Shown here in pieces: positions 27,191 to 37,600 of a stretch of 64,000 nucleotides of DNA. Each line of letters opens with the position of its first letter. The stretch's first letter is position 1. The notes below the pieces were generated by a model that was given only the letters and a program-made list of their open reading frames with translations, was not told the origin of the DNA and did no database searches. The position numbers were made by a program, and so were the translations under genes. The stretch spans positions 5,725,001 through 5,789,000 of the forward strand of contig NZ_CP029552.1 of NCBI RefSeq assembly GCF_003173775.1. The letters run 5' to 3'. The DNA comes from Methylobacterium sp. 17Sr1-1 (GTDB lineage Bacteria > Pseudomonadota > Alphaproteobacteria > Rhizobiales > Beijerinckiaceae).

Positions 27191-27251
27191 TGCCGGTCGA
27201 TCGACGCACGCTCGACCTGAGCTATCGGTTCGGCAGGCCGGCGGATGCGCG

Positions 27252-29543
27252 ATGTCCGTGCACCCGACCGAGTCGATGCGATCCGTCGTCCGCGCAGCCC
27301 CAGAGGTACGAGGACCGGTGACAGCCCAGACCCCTTCCCCCGTCGCGCCTCCCCACGCCCCCCTGCGCGCCTCGCTCCGCCTCGGGCGCGGGCGGACCGT
27401 CGCGCGGGACTTTGCCCGCCTGCGGCTCGAGTTCGGGGCACAGGGCCTGCGCCTCGACGTGGCGGATCTCGGGCTCGGCGCGCGCTGGGTGAGCATCGCC
27501 TTCAAGGACGAGAATTACGGCGCCTTCAGCCGGGTCGAGCTGACGGCGATCGTCGACGGGCCGGAGGGACCGCAGGGCACCGGCCTGTCCGAGCGGGCCT
27601 TCGGCCACGGGCGCTTCACCTGGCTCGGGCGGCTGCCCGCCGGCACCACGGCCCTGACGCTCACGCCGATGCTCGGCGAGGCGGCCTTGAGCATCGCCGA
27701 GTTCACCGTCACGGTGCGAAGCCGCCTCGCCCTCGTCGGCCGGGCGGCCCTGCGCCGGCCGGTCCTGACCGCCCAGGCCCTGATGTGGCGCGCGGTCGGC
27801 AAAAGGGTGCGCTCGCAGCACCGCCTCGCCCGCGCCCTCGTGCCGCCGGGGCTGACGGGGTACGACACCTGGGTCCGCCACTTCGACACGTTGAGCGAGG
27901 CCGACCGCGCCCGCATCGCGGCCGAGGTGGCGCTGTGGCGCGATCCCCCGCCGATCTCGGTGGTGATGCCGGTCTACAACCCCGGCGTGAAGGTGCTGGA
28001 GGAGGCCCTGCGCTCGGTCCGCGAGCAGCTCTATCCGCACTGGGAGCTCTGCATCGCCGACGACGCCTCGACCGACCCGGCGGTGCCGCGCCTGCTCGCC
28101 CGGGCCGCCGCCGAGGAGCCCCGGATCCGCGTCGTGCGCCGGCCCGAGAACGGCCACATCGCGGCCGCCACCAACACCGCGCTCGGGCTCGCGCGCGGGG
28201 CCTACATCGCCTTCATGGACCATGACGACGTCCTGCCGGCCCACGCCCTCTACGAGGTGGCCAAAGCCATCCGGCGCGAGCCGGACCTCGACCTGATCTA
28301 CAGCGACGAGGACAAGATCGACGCCGACGGGCGGCGCTTCGAGCCGCACTTCAAGGGCGACTGGAACCCGGAGCTTCTCTACGGCCAGAACTACCTCAAC
28401 CACCTGACCGTGGTACGCCGCAGCCTCGTCGAGGCGGTGGGGGGCTTGCGGACCGGCTTCGAGGGCAGCCAGGACCACGACCTGCTCCTGCGCCTGAGCG
28501 ACCGGCTCGATCCCGCCCGCGTGCGCCACCTGCCGGTGATCCTCTATCACTGGCGCACCGCGATCGGCTCCGGCACCTTCTCGGATGCGTTCCTGGCGCG
28601 GGCCGAGGCGGCGCGCCTGCGGGCGCTCGAGGAGCTGGTGGCGCGGCGCGGCTGGCCGCATCGGGTCGAGCGCGGGCCGCTGGGCTTCAACCGGCTGGTG
28701 CGCGCCCTGCCCGATCCGGCGCCGCGCGTCTCGGTCGTCATCCCGACCAAGGACCGGGCCGAGCTCCTGCGCGTCGTCCTCGACGGGCTCCTCGCCCGCA
28801 CCGACTATCCCGACATCGAGGTCGTGGTGGTCGACAACGGCAGCACCGAGCCCGCGGCCAAAGGCCTGCTCGCGGAAGCGGGCGCCGATCCGCGGGTCCG
28901 GGTGCTGTCGCGGCCGGGGGCCTTCAACTTCTCGGGGCTGTCGAACGACGGCGCGGCCGCGGCGAGCGGGCCCCTGCTCCTGTTCCTCAACAACGACATC
29001 GAGGTGCGCGAACCGGGCTGGCTCGCCGAGATGGCCTCGATCGCGGTCGAGCCGGCGGTGGGGGCGGTGGGCGCCAAGCTGTCCTACCCGGACGGCACGC
29101 TCCAGCACGGCGGCGTGGTGCTCGGCGTGGGCGGCGTGGCCGGCCACAGCCACCCGGATATCGGGCCCGACGACCCGGGCTATTTCGGCCGGATGGTGCT
29201 CGCGCAGGAAGTCTCGGCGGTGACCGGCGCCTGCCTGATGATCCGGCGCGAGGTGTTCGAGGCGGTCGGGCGCTTCGATGCCGAGCGCCTGGCGGTGGCC
29301 TTCAACGACATCGACCTGTGCCTGCGGGTGCGCAAGGCCGGCTACAGCGTGATCTGGACGCCGCACGCCGCCCTGACCCACCACGAATCGAAGAGTCGTG
29401 GCAAGGAGGACACGCCGGAGAAGCGCGCCCGCTTCGAGGCCGAGGTCGCGACCATGACCGAGCGCTGGGGCCCGGAACTCCGCAACGATCCCTATTACAA
29501 CCCCAACCTCGCCCGGGCGAAGGCGCTGTTCCGCCTTTGGTGA
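27252..29543 (+). CDS. Large protein with two tandem GT2 glycosyltransferase domains
   Basis: A 763-residue protein. After a non-catalytic N-terminal region of about 220 residues come two GT-A domains. The first has ISVVMPVYNPGVKVLEEALR and a DHDD metal site (AYIAFMDHDDVLP), about residues 235-480. The second has VSVVIPTKDRAELLRVVLDG, FLNNDIEV and the acceptor block EVSAVTGACLMIRREVFEAV, about residues 495-750. Such rhamnosyl/glycosyltransferase-like proteins assemble surface polysaccharides in the cytoplasm. ATG 27252 lies 62 bases after the last CRISPR repeat; GTG 27318 with GAGGACC before it is an alternative start. Upstream in-frame codons would translate CRISPR repeats and are rejected. 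It precedes ugd. Confidence 0.85.
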   Translation: MSVHPTESMRSVVRAAPEVRGPVTAQTPSPVAPPHAPLRASLRLGRGRTVARDFARLRLEFGAQGLRLDVADLGLGARWVSIAFKDENYGAFSRVELTAIVDGPEGPQGTGLSERAFGHGRFTWLGRLPAGTTALTLTPMLGEAALSIAEFTVTVRSRLALVGRAALRRPVLTAQALMWRAVGKRVRSQHRLARALVPPGLTGYDTWVRHFDTLSEADRARIAAEVALWRDPPPISVVMPVYNPGVKVLEEALRSVREQLYPHWELCIADDASTDPAVPRLLARAAAEEPRIRVVRRPENGHIAAATNTALGLARGAYIAFMDHDDVLPAHALYEVAKAIRREPDLDLIYSDEDKIDADGRRFEPHFKGDWNPELLYGQNYLNHLTVVRRSLVEAVGGLRTGFEGSQDHDLLLRLSDRLDPARVRHLPVILYHWRTAIGSGTFSDAFLARAEAARLRALEELVARRGWPHRVERGPLGFNRLVRALPDPAPRVSVVIPTKDRAELLRVVLDGLLARTDYPDIEVVVVDNGSTEPAAKGLLAEAGADPRVRVLSRPGAFNFSGLSNDGAAAASGPLLLFLNNDIEVREPGWLAEMASIAVEPAVGAVGAKLSYPDGTLQHGGVVLGVGGVAGHSHPDIGPDDPGYFGRMVLAQEVSAVTGACLMIRREVFEAVGRFDAERLAVAFNDIDLCLRVRKAGYSVIWTPHAALTHHESKSRGKEDTPEKRARFEAEVATMTERWGPELRNDPYYNPNLARAKALFRLW

Positions 29544-29628
29544 CGGCGCGCCCGTTGCCCGTTTCGCACTGCAACGCTACAGCGATGCCCGCGGGCACCG
29601 GGCCACGCCGCTGCCGGGAGGACGTGAG

Positions 29629-30933
29629 ATGCGCGTTGCGATGGTGGGGGCGGGCTATGTCGGCCTGGTGTCGGGGGCGTGCTTCGCCGATTTCGGCCAC
29701 ACCGTCGTGTGCGTCGACACCGCGCCCGAGAAGATCGCCGCCCTGAACGACGGCCGCATCCCGATCTACGAGCCCGGCCTCGACGCGCTGGTCGCCGAGA
29801 ACGTGCGCCAGAGCCGCCTCTCCTTCACCACCGACCTCGGCCGGGCCGTCGCCGGCGCCGACGCCGTCTTCATCGCCGTCGGCACCCCGTCGCGCCGCGG
29901 CGACGGCTTCGCCGACCTCAGTTACGTCTACCAGGCCGCCCGCGACATCGCCGGCGCCGTCACCGGGCCGACCGTCGTCGTCACCAAGTCCACCGTGCCG
30001 GTCGGCACCGGCGACGAGGTCGAGCGCATCGTCCGCGAGGCGAGGCCCGAGATCGCCATCGCGGTCGCCTCCAACCCCGAGTTCCTGCGCGAGGGCGCGG
30101 CGATCGCCGACTTCAAGCGCCCCGACCGCATCGTCATCGGCGCCGACGATCCGCAGGCCGCGTCCGTGGTCAGCGAGCTCTATCGCCCGCTCTACCTCAA
30201 TCATGCGCCGATCCTGGTGACGTCCCGGCGCACCGCCGAGCTGACCAAGTACGCGGCCAACGCCTTCCTGGCGACCAAGATCACCTTCATCAACGAGATC
30301 GCCGACCTCTGCGAGCAGGTCGGCGCCGACGTGCAGGAGGTCGCCCGCGGCATCGGGCTCGACAACCGCATCGGGCGCAAGTTCCTGCATGCCGGCCCGG
30401 GCTACGGCGGCTCGTGCTTCCCGAAGGACACGCTGGCGCTGGTTAAGACGGCGCAGGACGCCGGCTCGCCGGTGCGGCTGGTCGAGACGGTGGTGGCGGT
30501 CAACGACCAGAGGAAGCGCGCGATGGCGCGCAAGGTGGTGGCGGCCTGCGGCGGATCCGTGCGGGGCAAGCGGATCGCGGTGCTGGGCCTGACGTTCAAG
30601 CCGAACACCGACGACATGCGCGACGCGCCGTCGCTGGCGATCATCGCAGGCCTGCAGGATGCGGGGGCGACGGTGGCGGCCTACGACCCGGAGGGGGTGG
30701 AGCAGGCGCAGGCCCTGTTGAACCACGTGGACTACGCCGCCGACCCGTATGCCTGCGCGTCGGGGGCGCACGCTCTCGTGATCGTAACCGAGTGGGACGC
30801 GTTCCGGGCGCTCGACCTCAAGCGCCTGCACGCCGCCATGGCCGAGCCGATCCTGGTCGACCTGCGCAACGTCTACCGACCCGAGGATGCCCGCCGGCAC
30901 GGCTTCGCCTATGCCAGCATCGGGCGGCCCTGA
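29629..30933 (+). CDS. ugd: UDP-glucose 6-dehydrogenase
   Basis: A 434-residue NAD-dependent enzyme that oxidises UDP-glucose to UDP-glucuronate for exopolysaccharide or K-antigen synthesis (RkpK in Sinorhizobium). The Rossmann start VAMVGAGYVGLVSGACFADF, the GTPSRRGDGFADLSYV segment, SNPEFLREGAAIADF, and the catalytic Cys in GPGYGGSCFPKDTLAL (about residue 263) are all present, and GLTFKPNTDDMRDAPS follows in the UDP-binding domain. It lies 85 bases after the double glycosyltransferase gene. A stem-loop with a T-run at 30945 ends the unit. Position beside the rkp-like genes suggests it serves capsule synthesis. Confidence 0.95.
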   Translation: MRVAMVGAGYVGLVSGACFADFGHTVVCVDTAPEKIAALNDGRIPIYEPGLDALVAENVRQSRLSFTTDLGRAVAGADAVFIAVGTPSRRGDGFADLSYVYQAARDIAGAVTGPTVVVTKSTVPVGTGDEVERIVREARPEIAIAVASNPEFLREGAAIADFKRPDRIVIGADDPQAASVVSELYRPLYLNHAPILVTSRRTAELTKYAANAFLATKITFINEIADLCEQVGADVQEVARGIGLDNRIGRKFLHAGPGYGGSCFPKDTLALVKTAQDAGSPVRLVETVVAVNDQRKRAMARKVVAACGGSVRGKRIAVLGLTFKPNTDDMRDAPSLAIIAGLQDAGATVAAYDPEGVEQAQALLNHVDYAADPYACASGAHALVIVTEWDAFRALDLKRLHAAMAEPILVDLRNVYRPEDARRHGFAYASIGRP

Positions 30934-30944
30934 TTAGTCGCGAT

Positions 30945-30988
30945 GTCCGCGACGGCGCCGCGCCGCCGTCACGGACCTGAGAATTTTT
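30945..30988 (+). terminator. Terminator after ugd
   Basis: A stem GTCCGCGACGGCG / CGCCGTCACGGAC (one mismatch) spans 30945-30976 and is followed by TTTTT at 30984-30988. Placement 12 bases after the ugd stop supports a factor-independent terminator. Confidence 0.6.
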
Positions 30989-31042
30989 CCATTTTCAAGA
31001 TTTCTTCGATACCAGATACGACCGCCCGCCGGGAGCCAGCCG

Positions 31043-31279
31043 ATGCAGACCTTCTTCGTCGAGATCAAGTGCCGCCTGGGCAAGACCTACACCGTGGCGA
31101 GCGCCCTGGCCGACCGCGAGATCGCGTCCGAGATCTATTCCACTGCCGGCCATTACGACGTGCTGGCGAAGTTCCACGTCGATGACGGTGTGGATATCGG
31201 GCACTTCGTGGCCGAGCACGTGCAGACCATCGCGGATATCCAGGATACCCGCACCATCATCACCTTCAAGGCCTTCTGA
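31043..31279 (+). CDS. Stand-alone Lrp/AsnC ligand-binding (RAM) domain protein
   Basis: A 78-residue protein that consists only of the C-terminal ligand-binding domain of Lrp/AsnC regulators: FFVEIKCRLGKTYTVASALA, YDVLAKFHVDDG, QTIADIQDTRTIITFKAF. No helix-turn-helix is present. Such proteins form octameric rings and bind amino acids; some modulate full-length Lrp proteins. ATG 31043 follows GGGAGCCAGCC. It sits between ugd and the giant synthase but has its own short leader. Confidence 0.9.
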   Translation: MQTFFVEIKCRLGKTYTVASALADREIASEIYSTAGHYDVLAKFHVDDGVDIGHFVAEHVQTIADIQDTRTIITFKAF

Positions 31280-31626
31280 CCGCGCCCAGCGCGGGTCCCG
31301 GGCCGGTCTGCCGCATTGCGACCCGATTCATCGGGTCTAACGGTTCGGGCGCACCCCGGCCCCGCCTGGACCGCGCCAAGCTCAACCGGACGCTTCATGA
31401 GGCTCGGCATTTCTTTCAGATGACAGTGTTGTGTCGCGTGCGCAGGCATTGTGCCTGGTCTTGTGACAGGACTTCGACTGATGAAGGGATGTCACACTTG
31501 AGCCAAGTCTTGCTACTTCGGGGCGGGTCGTGCCGTTCCGGGGTTGGCGCGACGCGGGCGTCATACTATGGGTTGGGTTGAATGCCCGGGTGCGGCGCCG
31601 TCGCCTCCGGTCCTCCGTAAAAGAGC
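31280..31626. promoter_or_regulatory. 347-base upstream region of the rkpA-like synthase
   Basis: No gene is seen. The region is lower in GC than its flanks around 31400-31520. It contains a TGTGAC (31462) / GTCACA (31491) inverted repeat that could be an operator, and TTGGCG (31544) with TACTAT (31564) as a poor promoter match with too short a spacer. It presumably carries the promoter of the synthase-AOS unit. Confidence 0.4.
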
Positions 31627-34600
31627 GTGTGCGAATCGAACGTGACACAGCGTCCTGACATCGCGATCATCGGTCGGGCCTGCCGGCTTCCGGGCGCCTC
31701 CGGCGTCGACAGCCTCTGGCAGATGCTCATCGAGGGACGGTGCGCCGTCTCGCGCATCCCGGAGGACCGCTGGTCCCTCGAGCGCATGGGCCACCCCCGG
31801 GCGCAGGAGCGCGGCAAGAGCTACACCTGGGCCGCCGGCGTCATCGACGATCCCTGGTCCTTCGATCCGTCCGTGTTCGGCATCTCGCCCCGCGAGGCGG
31901 AGCAGATGGACCCGCAGCAGCGCCTGCTGCTGGAGCTGACCTGGGAGGCGCTGGAGAGCGCGGGCCTGCGCCCGTCGGCGGTGGCCGGCAGCCCGATCGG
32001 CGTGTTCGTGGGCGCCTCCTCGCTCGATTACGGCAACCTCCGGGTGCTCGACGCGGCCTCGGGCGACGCCTACGCGGCGACCGGCAACACGCTGTCGATC
32101 CTCTCGAACCGCATCTCCTACATCTTCGACCTGAAGGGGCCGAGCTTCACCCTCGACACCGCCTGCTCGTCGTCCCTCGTCGCCCTCGATGCCGCGGTCG
32201 CGGCGATCGCCTCGGGGCGGATCGACACGGCGGTGGTGGCGGGCGTCAACCTGCTGGTGAGCCCGTTCAACTTCGTGTCGTTCTCCAACGCCTCGATGCT
32301 GTCGCGCACCGGCCTGTGCCAGGCCTTCTCGGCCAGCGCCGACGGCTACGTGCGCGCCGAGGGCGGCGTCGTCCTGGTGCTGCAATCGGCGGCGGCCGCC
32401 GCCCGCAACGGCGCGACCGTGCGCGGCGTGATCGCCGCCTCGAAGGTGAATTCCGACGGGCGCACCACCGGCATCTCCCTGCCGTCGGGCTACGCTCAAG
32501 GCGCGCTGCTGGAGGAGATCTACCGCGAGGCTGGGGTGTCCCTCGACGCGATCGCCTTCATGGAAGCCCACGGCACCGGCACGCCTGTCGGCGACCCGAT
32601 CGAGGCCGGCGCCATCGGCAACAAGCTCGGCCGCGGCCGCTCGACGCCCCTGCCGATCGGCTCGATCAAGACCAATATCGGCCATACCGAGCCGGTCTCC
32701 GGCCTCGCCGGCCTGCTCAAGGCGAGTCTCGCGCTCGAGCACGACCTGCTGCCGCCCTCGCTGCACAGCGCCGAGCTCAACCCGGCGATCCCGTTCGACG
32801 AGCTGAACCTCGCGGTGAACCGCGAATTGCGGCCCCTGCCCCGCACGGCCAAGGAGCGCTTCGCCGGCGTCAACTCGTTCGGCTTCGGCGGCACCAACGC
32901 CCATGTGATCCTGACAGATCCCATCCTGACCGACCCGGCGCCCGTCGCGGCGTCGGTCGCACCCGCCGCGCAGCGGACGCCGGAGGTGCTGCTGGTCTCG
33001 GCCCAGACCAAGGCGGCCCTCGCCGACCTCGCCCAGGACTACGCCACCCGCCTCGACGGGGCGGACGCGGCCGAGATCGCCCGCGTCGCCGCGGCCGCCG
33101 CCCATCGCCGCGAGCGCCTGCCGGTCCGCGCCGCGATCCCGCTGCGCGACCTCGGCACCGAGGACGTCGCCGAGGTGCTGCGCAACGTCGCCGAGGGCGA
33201 AGAGACGCCGGCGGCGGTCGTCGCCACCGCGGTCGAGCGCGCCGGCGGCGTCGCCTTCGTGTATTCGGGCAACGGCAGCCAGTGGGCCGGCATGGGCCGC
33301 GACGCCTACGCCCTCAACCCGGTCTTCCGCGCCCGCTTCGACGAGGCCGATGCCCTGTTCCGGCCGCTCGCCGGCTGGTCGCTGAAGGACGCGCTGTTCG
33401 CCGACGACCTGGAGGAGCGCCTCGCCCTCACCAGCGTGTCGCAGCCGCTGATCTTCGCCATCGAGGCCGCCTCCACCGCGGCGCTGAAGGCCGTGGGCCT
33501 CGCGCCCACCGCGATCGTCGGCCACTCGGTCGGCGAGATCGGCGCGGCGGAAGCCGCCGGCATCCTGACCCTCGAGCAGGCGGTGAAGGTCATCTTCTAC
33601 CGCTCGAAGCACCAGGAGGCGACCCGCGGGCTCGGCACCATGGCGGTGCTGCTCGCCCCCGTCGAGGAGGTGCAGGCCTTCCTCGCCGACTACCCCGAGC
33701 TCGACATCGCCGCCTATAACAGCCCGAAGGCCGTGACGGTGGCGGGTCCCGTGGCGGCGATCGACGCCGCCATGAAGGCGCTCGCCCGCAAGCGCCGCCG
33801 CGGCCGCAAGCTCGATCTCGACTACGCCTTCCACGGCCGGCTGATGAACCCGATCGAGGCGCCGCTGCGGCGCGACCTCGCTGGGCTCAAGCCCTCCGCC
33901 GGCACCGTGCCGCTCGCCTCGACCGTGACCGGCGACGTGCTCGACGGCACCGCCTTCGATGCCGGCTACTGGTGGCGCAACATCCGCGAGCCGGTGCGGT
34001 TCAGCGCGGCGGTCCAGGCCGCGGCGCAGGCCGGCGCCCGGATCTTCGTCGAGGTCGGCCCGCGCCCGACCCTGCTGCCCCATATCGGCGACTGCCTCGA
34101 GCCCCTCGGCCTCGACGCCGCCACGGTCGGCGTGCTGCCGAAGAAGACGCTCGCCACCGATCCGTTCCGGCGCGCGCTGGCGGCCTCGCTCGCCGCGGGT
34201 GCCGCGGTCGACGAGGCTCTGGCCTTCGGCGCCGATCCGGCCGGCAGCGTGGCGCTGCCGCACTATCCCTGGCAGCGCAAGGTCTTCCGCCTGCCGGAGA
34301 CCACCGAGGCGACGAACCCGGCGAGCGCGCGGCCCTACCACCCGCTGATCGGCACCCGCCAGGGCCCGGACGGGCTGGAATGGCTGGCCCATCTCGACGT
34401 CGCGACGGTGCCCGAGCTCGACGACCACCGCATCGACGGCCAGGCGATCCTGCCCGGCGCGGGCTTCGCCGAGATGGCGCTGGCGGTCGGCCGCGAGATC
34501 GTGCGCTCGGAGAGCGTGACGCTCGCCGACCTCGAGATCCAGCAGCCGATGGTCTTCGCCGAGGACGCGGTGCGCGAGGTGCTGTGCCGGTTCTCGCCCG

Positions 34601-37600
34601 GCGCCAACCTGGTGCAGATCCTGTCCCGGCCGCGGCTGAGCCAGGCGCCCTGGCAGCTCCACGCCGTCGCCAAGCTGGTCGAGGGCGAGACGCCGCCGCC
34701 GGCCCGCCTCACCGGCCGCGACGCGGCGGCCCTGCCCTCCGAGACGACGGTCGAGGGCGAGGCGCTCTACGCCCGCGCCCGGGCCTCCGGCCTCGGCTTC
34801 GGCCCGTCCTTCCGCCAGGTCGCCCGCTCGGCCCGGCTCGACGACGCCACCATCGTTTCCGATCTCGTGCCCGCCGAGGCGAGCACCCGCTACGGCCTCG
34901 TGCCGGCGCGCCTCGATTCCTGCTTCCACGGGTTGATCCTGCTCTTCGCCGACCTCCTCGGCGAGGCGGCGAGCCGGGCCTACGTGCCGATCCGCTTCGG
35001 CGAGATCCGGCTCGTGCGCCCCGGCGCGGCGATCGCCCGGGCGGTGATCCGCACCCGGCGCTGCAACGAGCGCAGCATCCTGGCCGACTTCACCCTGGTC
35101 GACGAGGCCGGCGAGGTGATCGCGACCTTGCGCGAGGGCCGGTTTCAGGCCTTGCGCATGAAGGCGGGCAACGACCTCGACGCCTTCGCGATCCGGCAAT
35201 TCACCGAGCTCGCCACCGAGCCGACGGCGATCGCCCTCGAGCCGCAGCCCGCCATCGCGGCGCTGGTGCGCCGGCAGGCCGGCAGCGTCACGGCGACGGC
35301 TGAGGCGGGCTTAGGCGCCGGCCACATGCTGCTCGAAGGCTGGGCGACGTCGCTCGCTGATTGCCTCGCCCGCGGCCTCGCGGTCGGCGGTGTCGTCGAC
35401 GTCGCGGCCTCGCGCCGGCTGCCGGCGGCCTTGCGGCCCTGGCTGACCAACCAGCTCCTGGCCCTGGAGGTCAGCGGTCTCGCGGAGGCGTCCGGCGACG
35501 GGCGCTGGCGCCTGCGCGCCGACGTCACGCTGCCTGCGCCCGACGAGATCATGCGCTGGATCGCGGCCGACCATCCCGAGCTGTCGGCGGAGCTGCTGCT
35601 CTGCGCCGATCTCGGCGCCGTGGTCTCGCGCATCCTCGCCGGCACGCTCTCGGACGCCCCGTCCCTGCCGCAGGCGGCCCTCGACGCGTTCTCGCTCCGC
35701 GGCGCCACCGTGCGGGCCTCGGCCGACGCGGTGATGCGGCTCCTCTCCGACAGCGCCGCGTCGCTCCCGCGCGACCGGGCCCTGCGCCTGCTCCAGGTCG
35801 GGTTCGGGCCGCTCTCGGCCCAGGTCGCGACCTTCGCCGGCCTGCACGAGGCGCGCCTGACGGTGTTCGAGGCCGACCGGCGCCTCGCCGAGCGCGCCCG
35901 TCTCGCCCTGCCCTCCGGCGTCACGATCGTCGAGGATCCGGCGACGCTGGGTCTCGCCGCCTTCGACGCGGTGCTGGCGAGCGACGTGCTCCACCGCGGC
36001 TCCCGCGACCTGCTCACCCCGCTCGCGGCCTCGCTCGCAGCCGGCGGGCTGTTCGCGGCGGTCGAGCCCGGCGCCTCGCTGTTCCGCGACATGGTGTTCG
36101 GCCTTGACCCCGGCTGGTTCGAGACCGCGGGCGAGGTTCCGGTCGGGCGTCTCGACGACGTGGCGGGCTGGCAGCGCTCGTTGAGCGCCGTCGGCCTCGT
36201 CAAGGTCGCGGCGGATCGCGCGGTCACCCGCAACGGCAACGACCTCCTGCTGCTGGCGGAAGCCCCGCCGCGGCCGAAGGCCGCCGCCGGCCAGACCTTC
36301 GCCTTCGTGATCGGCTCGGAGGACGAGTTCGCGGCCGAGACCGCCTCGTCGCTGGCGACCCTTCTGGTCGCGAGCGGGGTCCACGTCTCGATCATCCTCG
36401 ATTCCGAGGCCTCGCTCCGCGAACTGGAGCGCGAGACGCCCGACACGGTCGTCTACCTCGCCGGCGCCTTCAACCGCGGCGGCGAGCCGGCCGAGCGGCT
36501 GCGCGAGCGCTGCCTCGGGCTCAAGCGCTGCGTCGAGCATCTCGGCAGCCGCCCGACCCGGCTCTGGGTGGTCTGCCCCGGCGCCACCCGCGACCGCGGC
36601 GGGCTCGCCTGCGGCGTCGAGGCCGGCGTCTGGGCCTTCACCCGGACGCTCGCCAACGAGGTCGCGTCGCTCGACGTGCGCCGCATCGACCTCTCGACGG
36701 CGATCCCGTCGAAGCGCGCCGCCGAGCGCCTGCGCGACCTGATCCTGTCCGGCACGCCCGAGACCGAGATCGTGGTCGACGACAACGCCACCCGGGTCGT
36801 GCGCTTCTCGCAAGGGGCGCGGCCGGCCCGCCGTTCCGGTCCCGCGGCCCCGGCCGCGCGGCTCGAGCGCAGCACGACGGGCGGCCTCAACGAGATGCAT
36901 TGGGGCCCGGCCGAGCGCGTCGCCCCCGGTGCGGGCCAGATCGAGATCGCGGTCGAGGCCACCGGCCTCAACTTCCGCGACGTGCTCTGGGCCCTGTCGA
37001 TGCTGCCGGAAGAAATCCTCGAGGACGGCTTCGCCGGCCCGCGGCTCGGCCTCGAATGCGCCGGCCGCGTCGCCGCGGTGGGTGCCGGCGTGACCGCGTT
37101 CAAGCCCGGCGACCGGGTGGTGGCCTTCGCCCAGTCGGGCTTCTCGACCCACATCGTGGTGCCCGAGATGGTCGTGGCGGCCGCCCCCCAGGGGCTGTCG
37201 CCGGAGGCTGCCGCCACCACGCCGGTGGCCTTCCTCACGGCCTATTACGGCCTCGTGACGCTCGCCCGCCTCAAGGCCGGCGAGTGGGTGCTGGTCCATG
37301 GCGGCGCCGGCGGCGTCGGCCTGGCCGCGCTCCAGATCGCCCGGATGCGCGGCGCCCGGGTCATCGCCACCGCCGGCTCGAACGAGAAGCGGGCGCTCGT
37401 CAAGGCGCTCGGCGCCGAGCACGTGCTCGACTCGCGCTCGCTGGCCTTCGTCGACGACATCCGCCGCATCACCGGCGACGGCGTCGACGTGGTGCTCAAC
37501 AGCCTGTTCGGCGAGGCGATGGAGCGCAGCCTCAATGCGTTGAAGCCCTTCGGGCGCTTCGTCGAGCTGGGCAAGCGCGACTACGTCGCCAACACCCATA

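Noticed and set aside
27093..27251. N-terminal extension of the glycosyltransferase into the CRISPR array
   Set aside because: It would translate repeats and spacers; the protein-like sequence begins after 27252.
26851..27441. Minus-strand frames with repeated RFIPAPAGNT-like peptides
   Set aside because: These are translations of CRISPR repeats, a known annotation artefact.
31490..31520. Possible sigma-54 promoter near TTGAGCCAAGTCTTGCT
   Set aside because: The GG and GC positions of the -24/-12 elements do not match.
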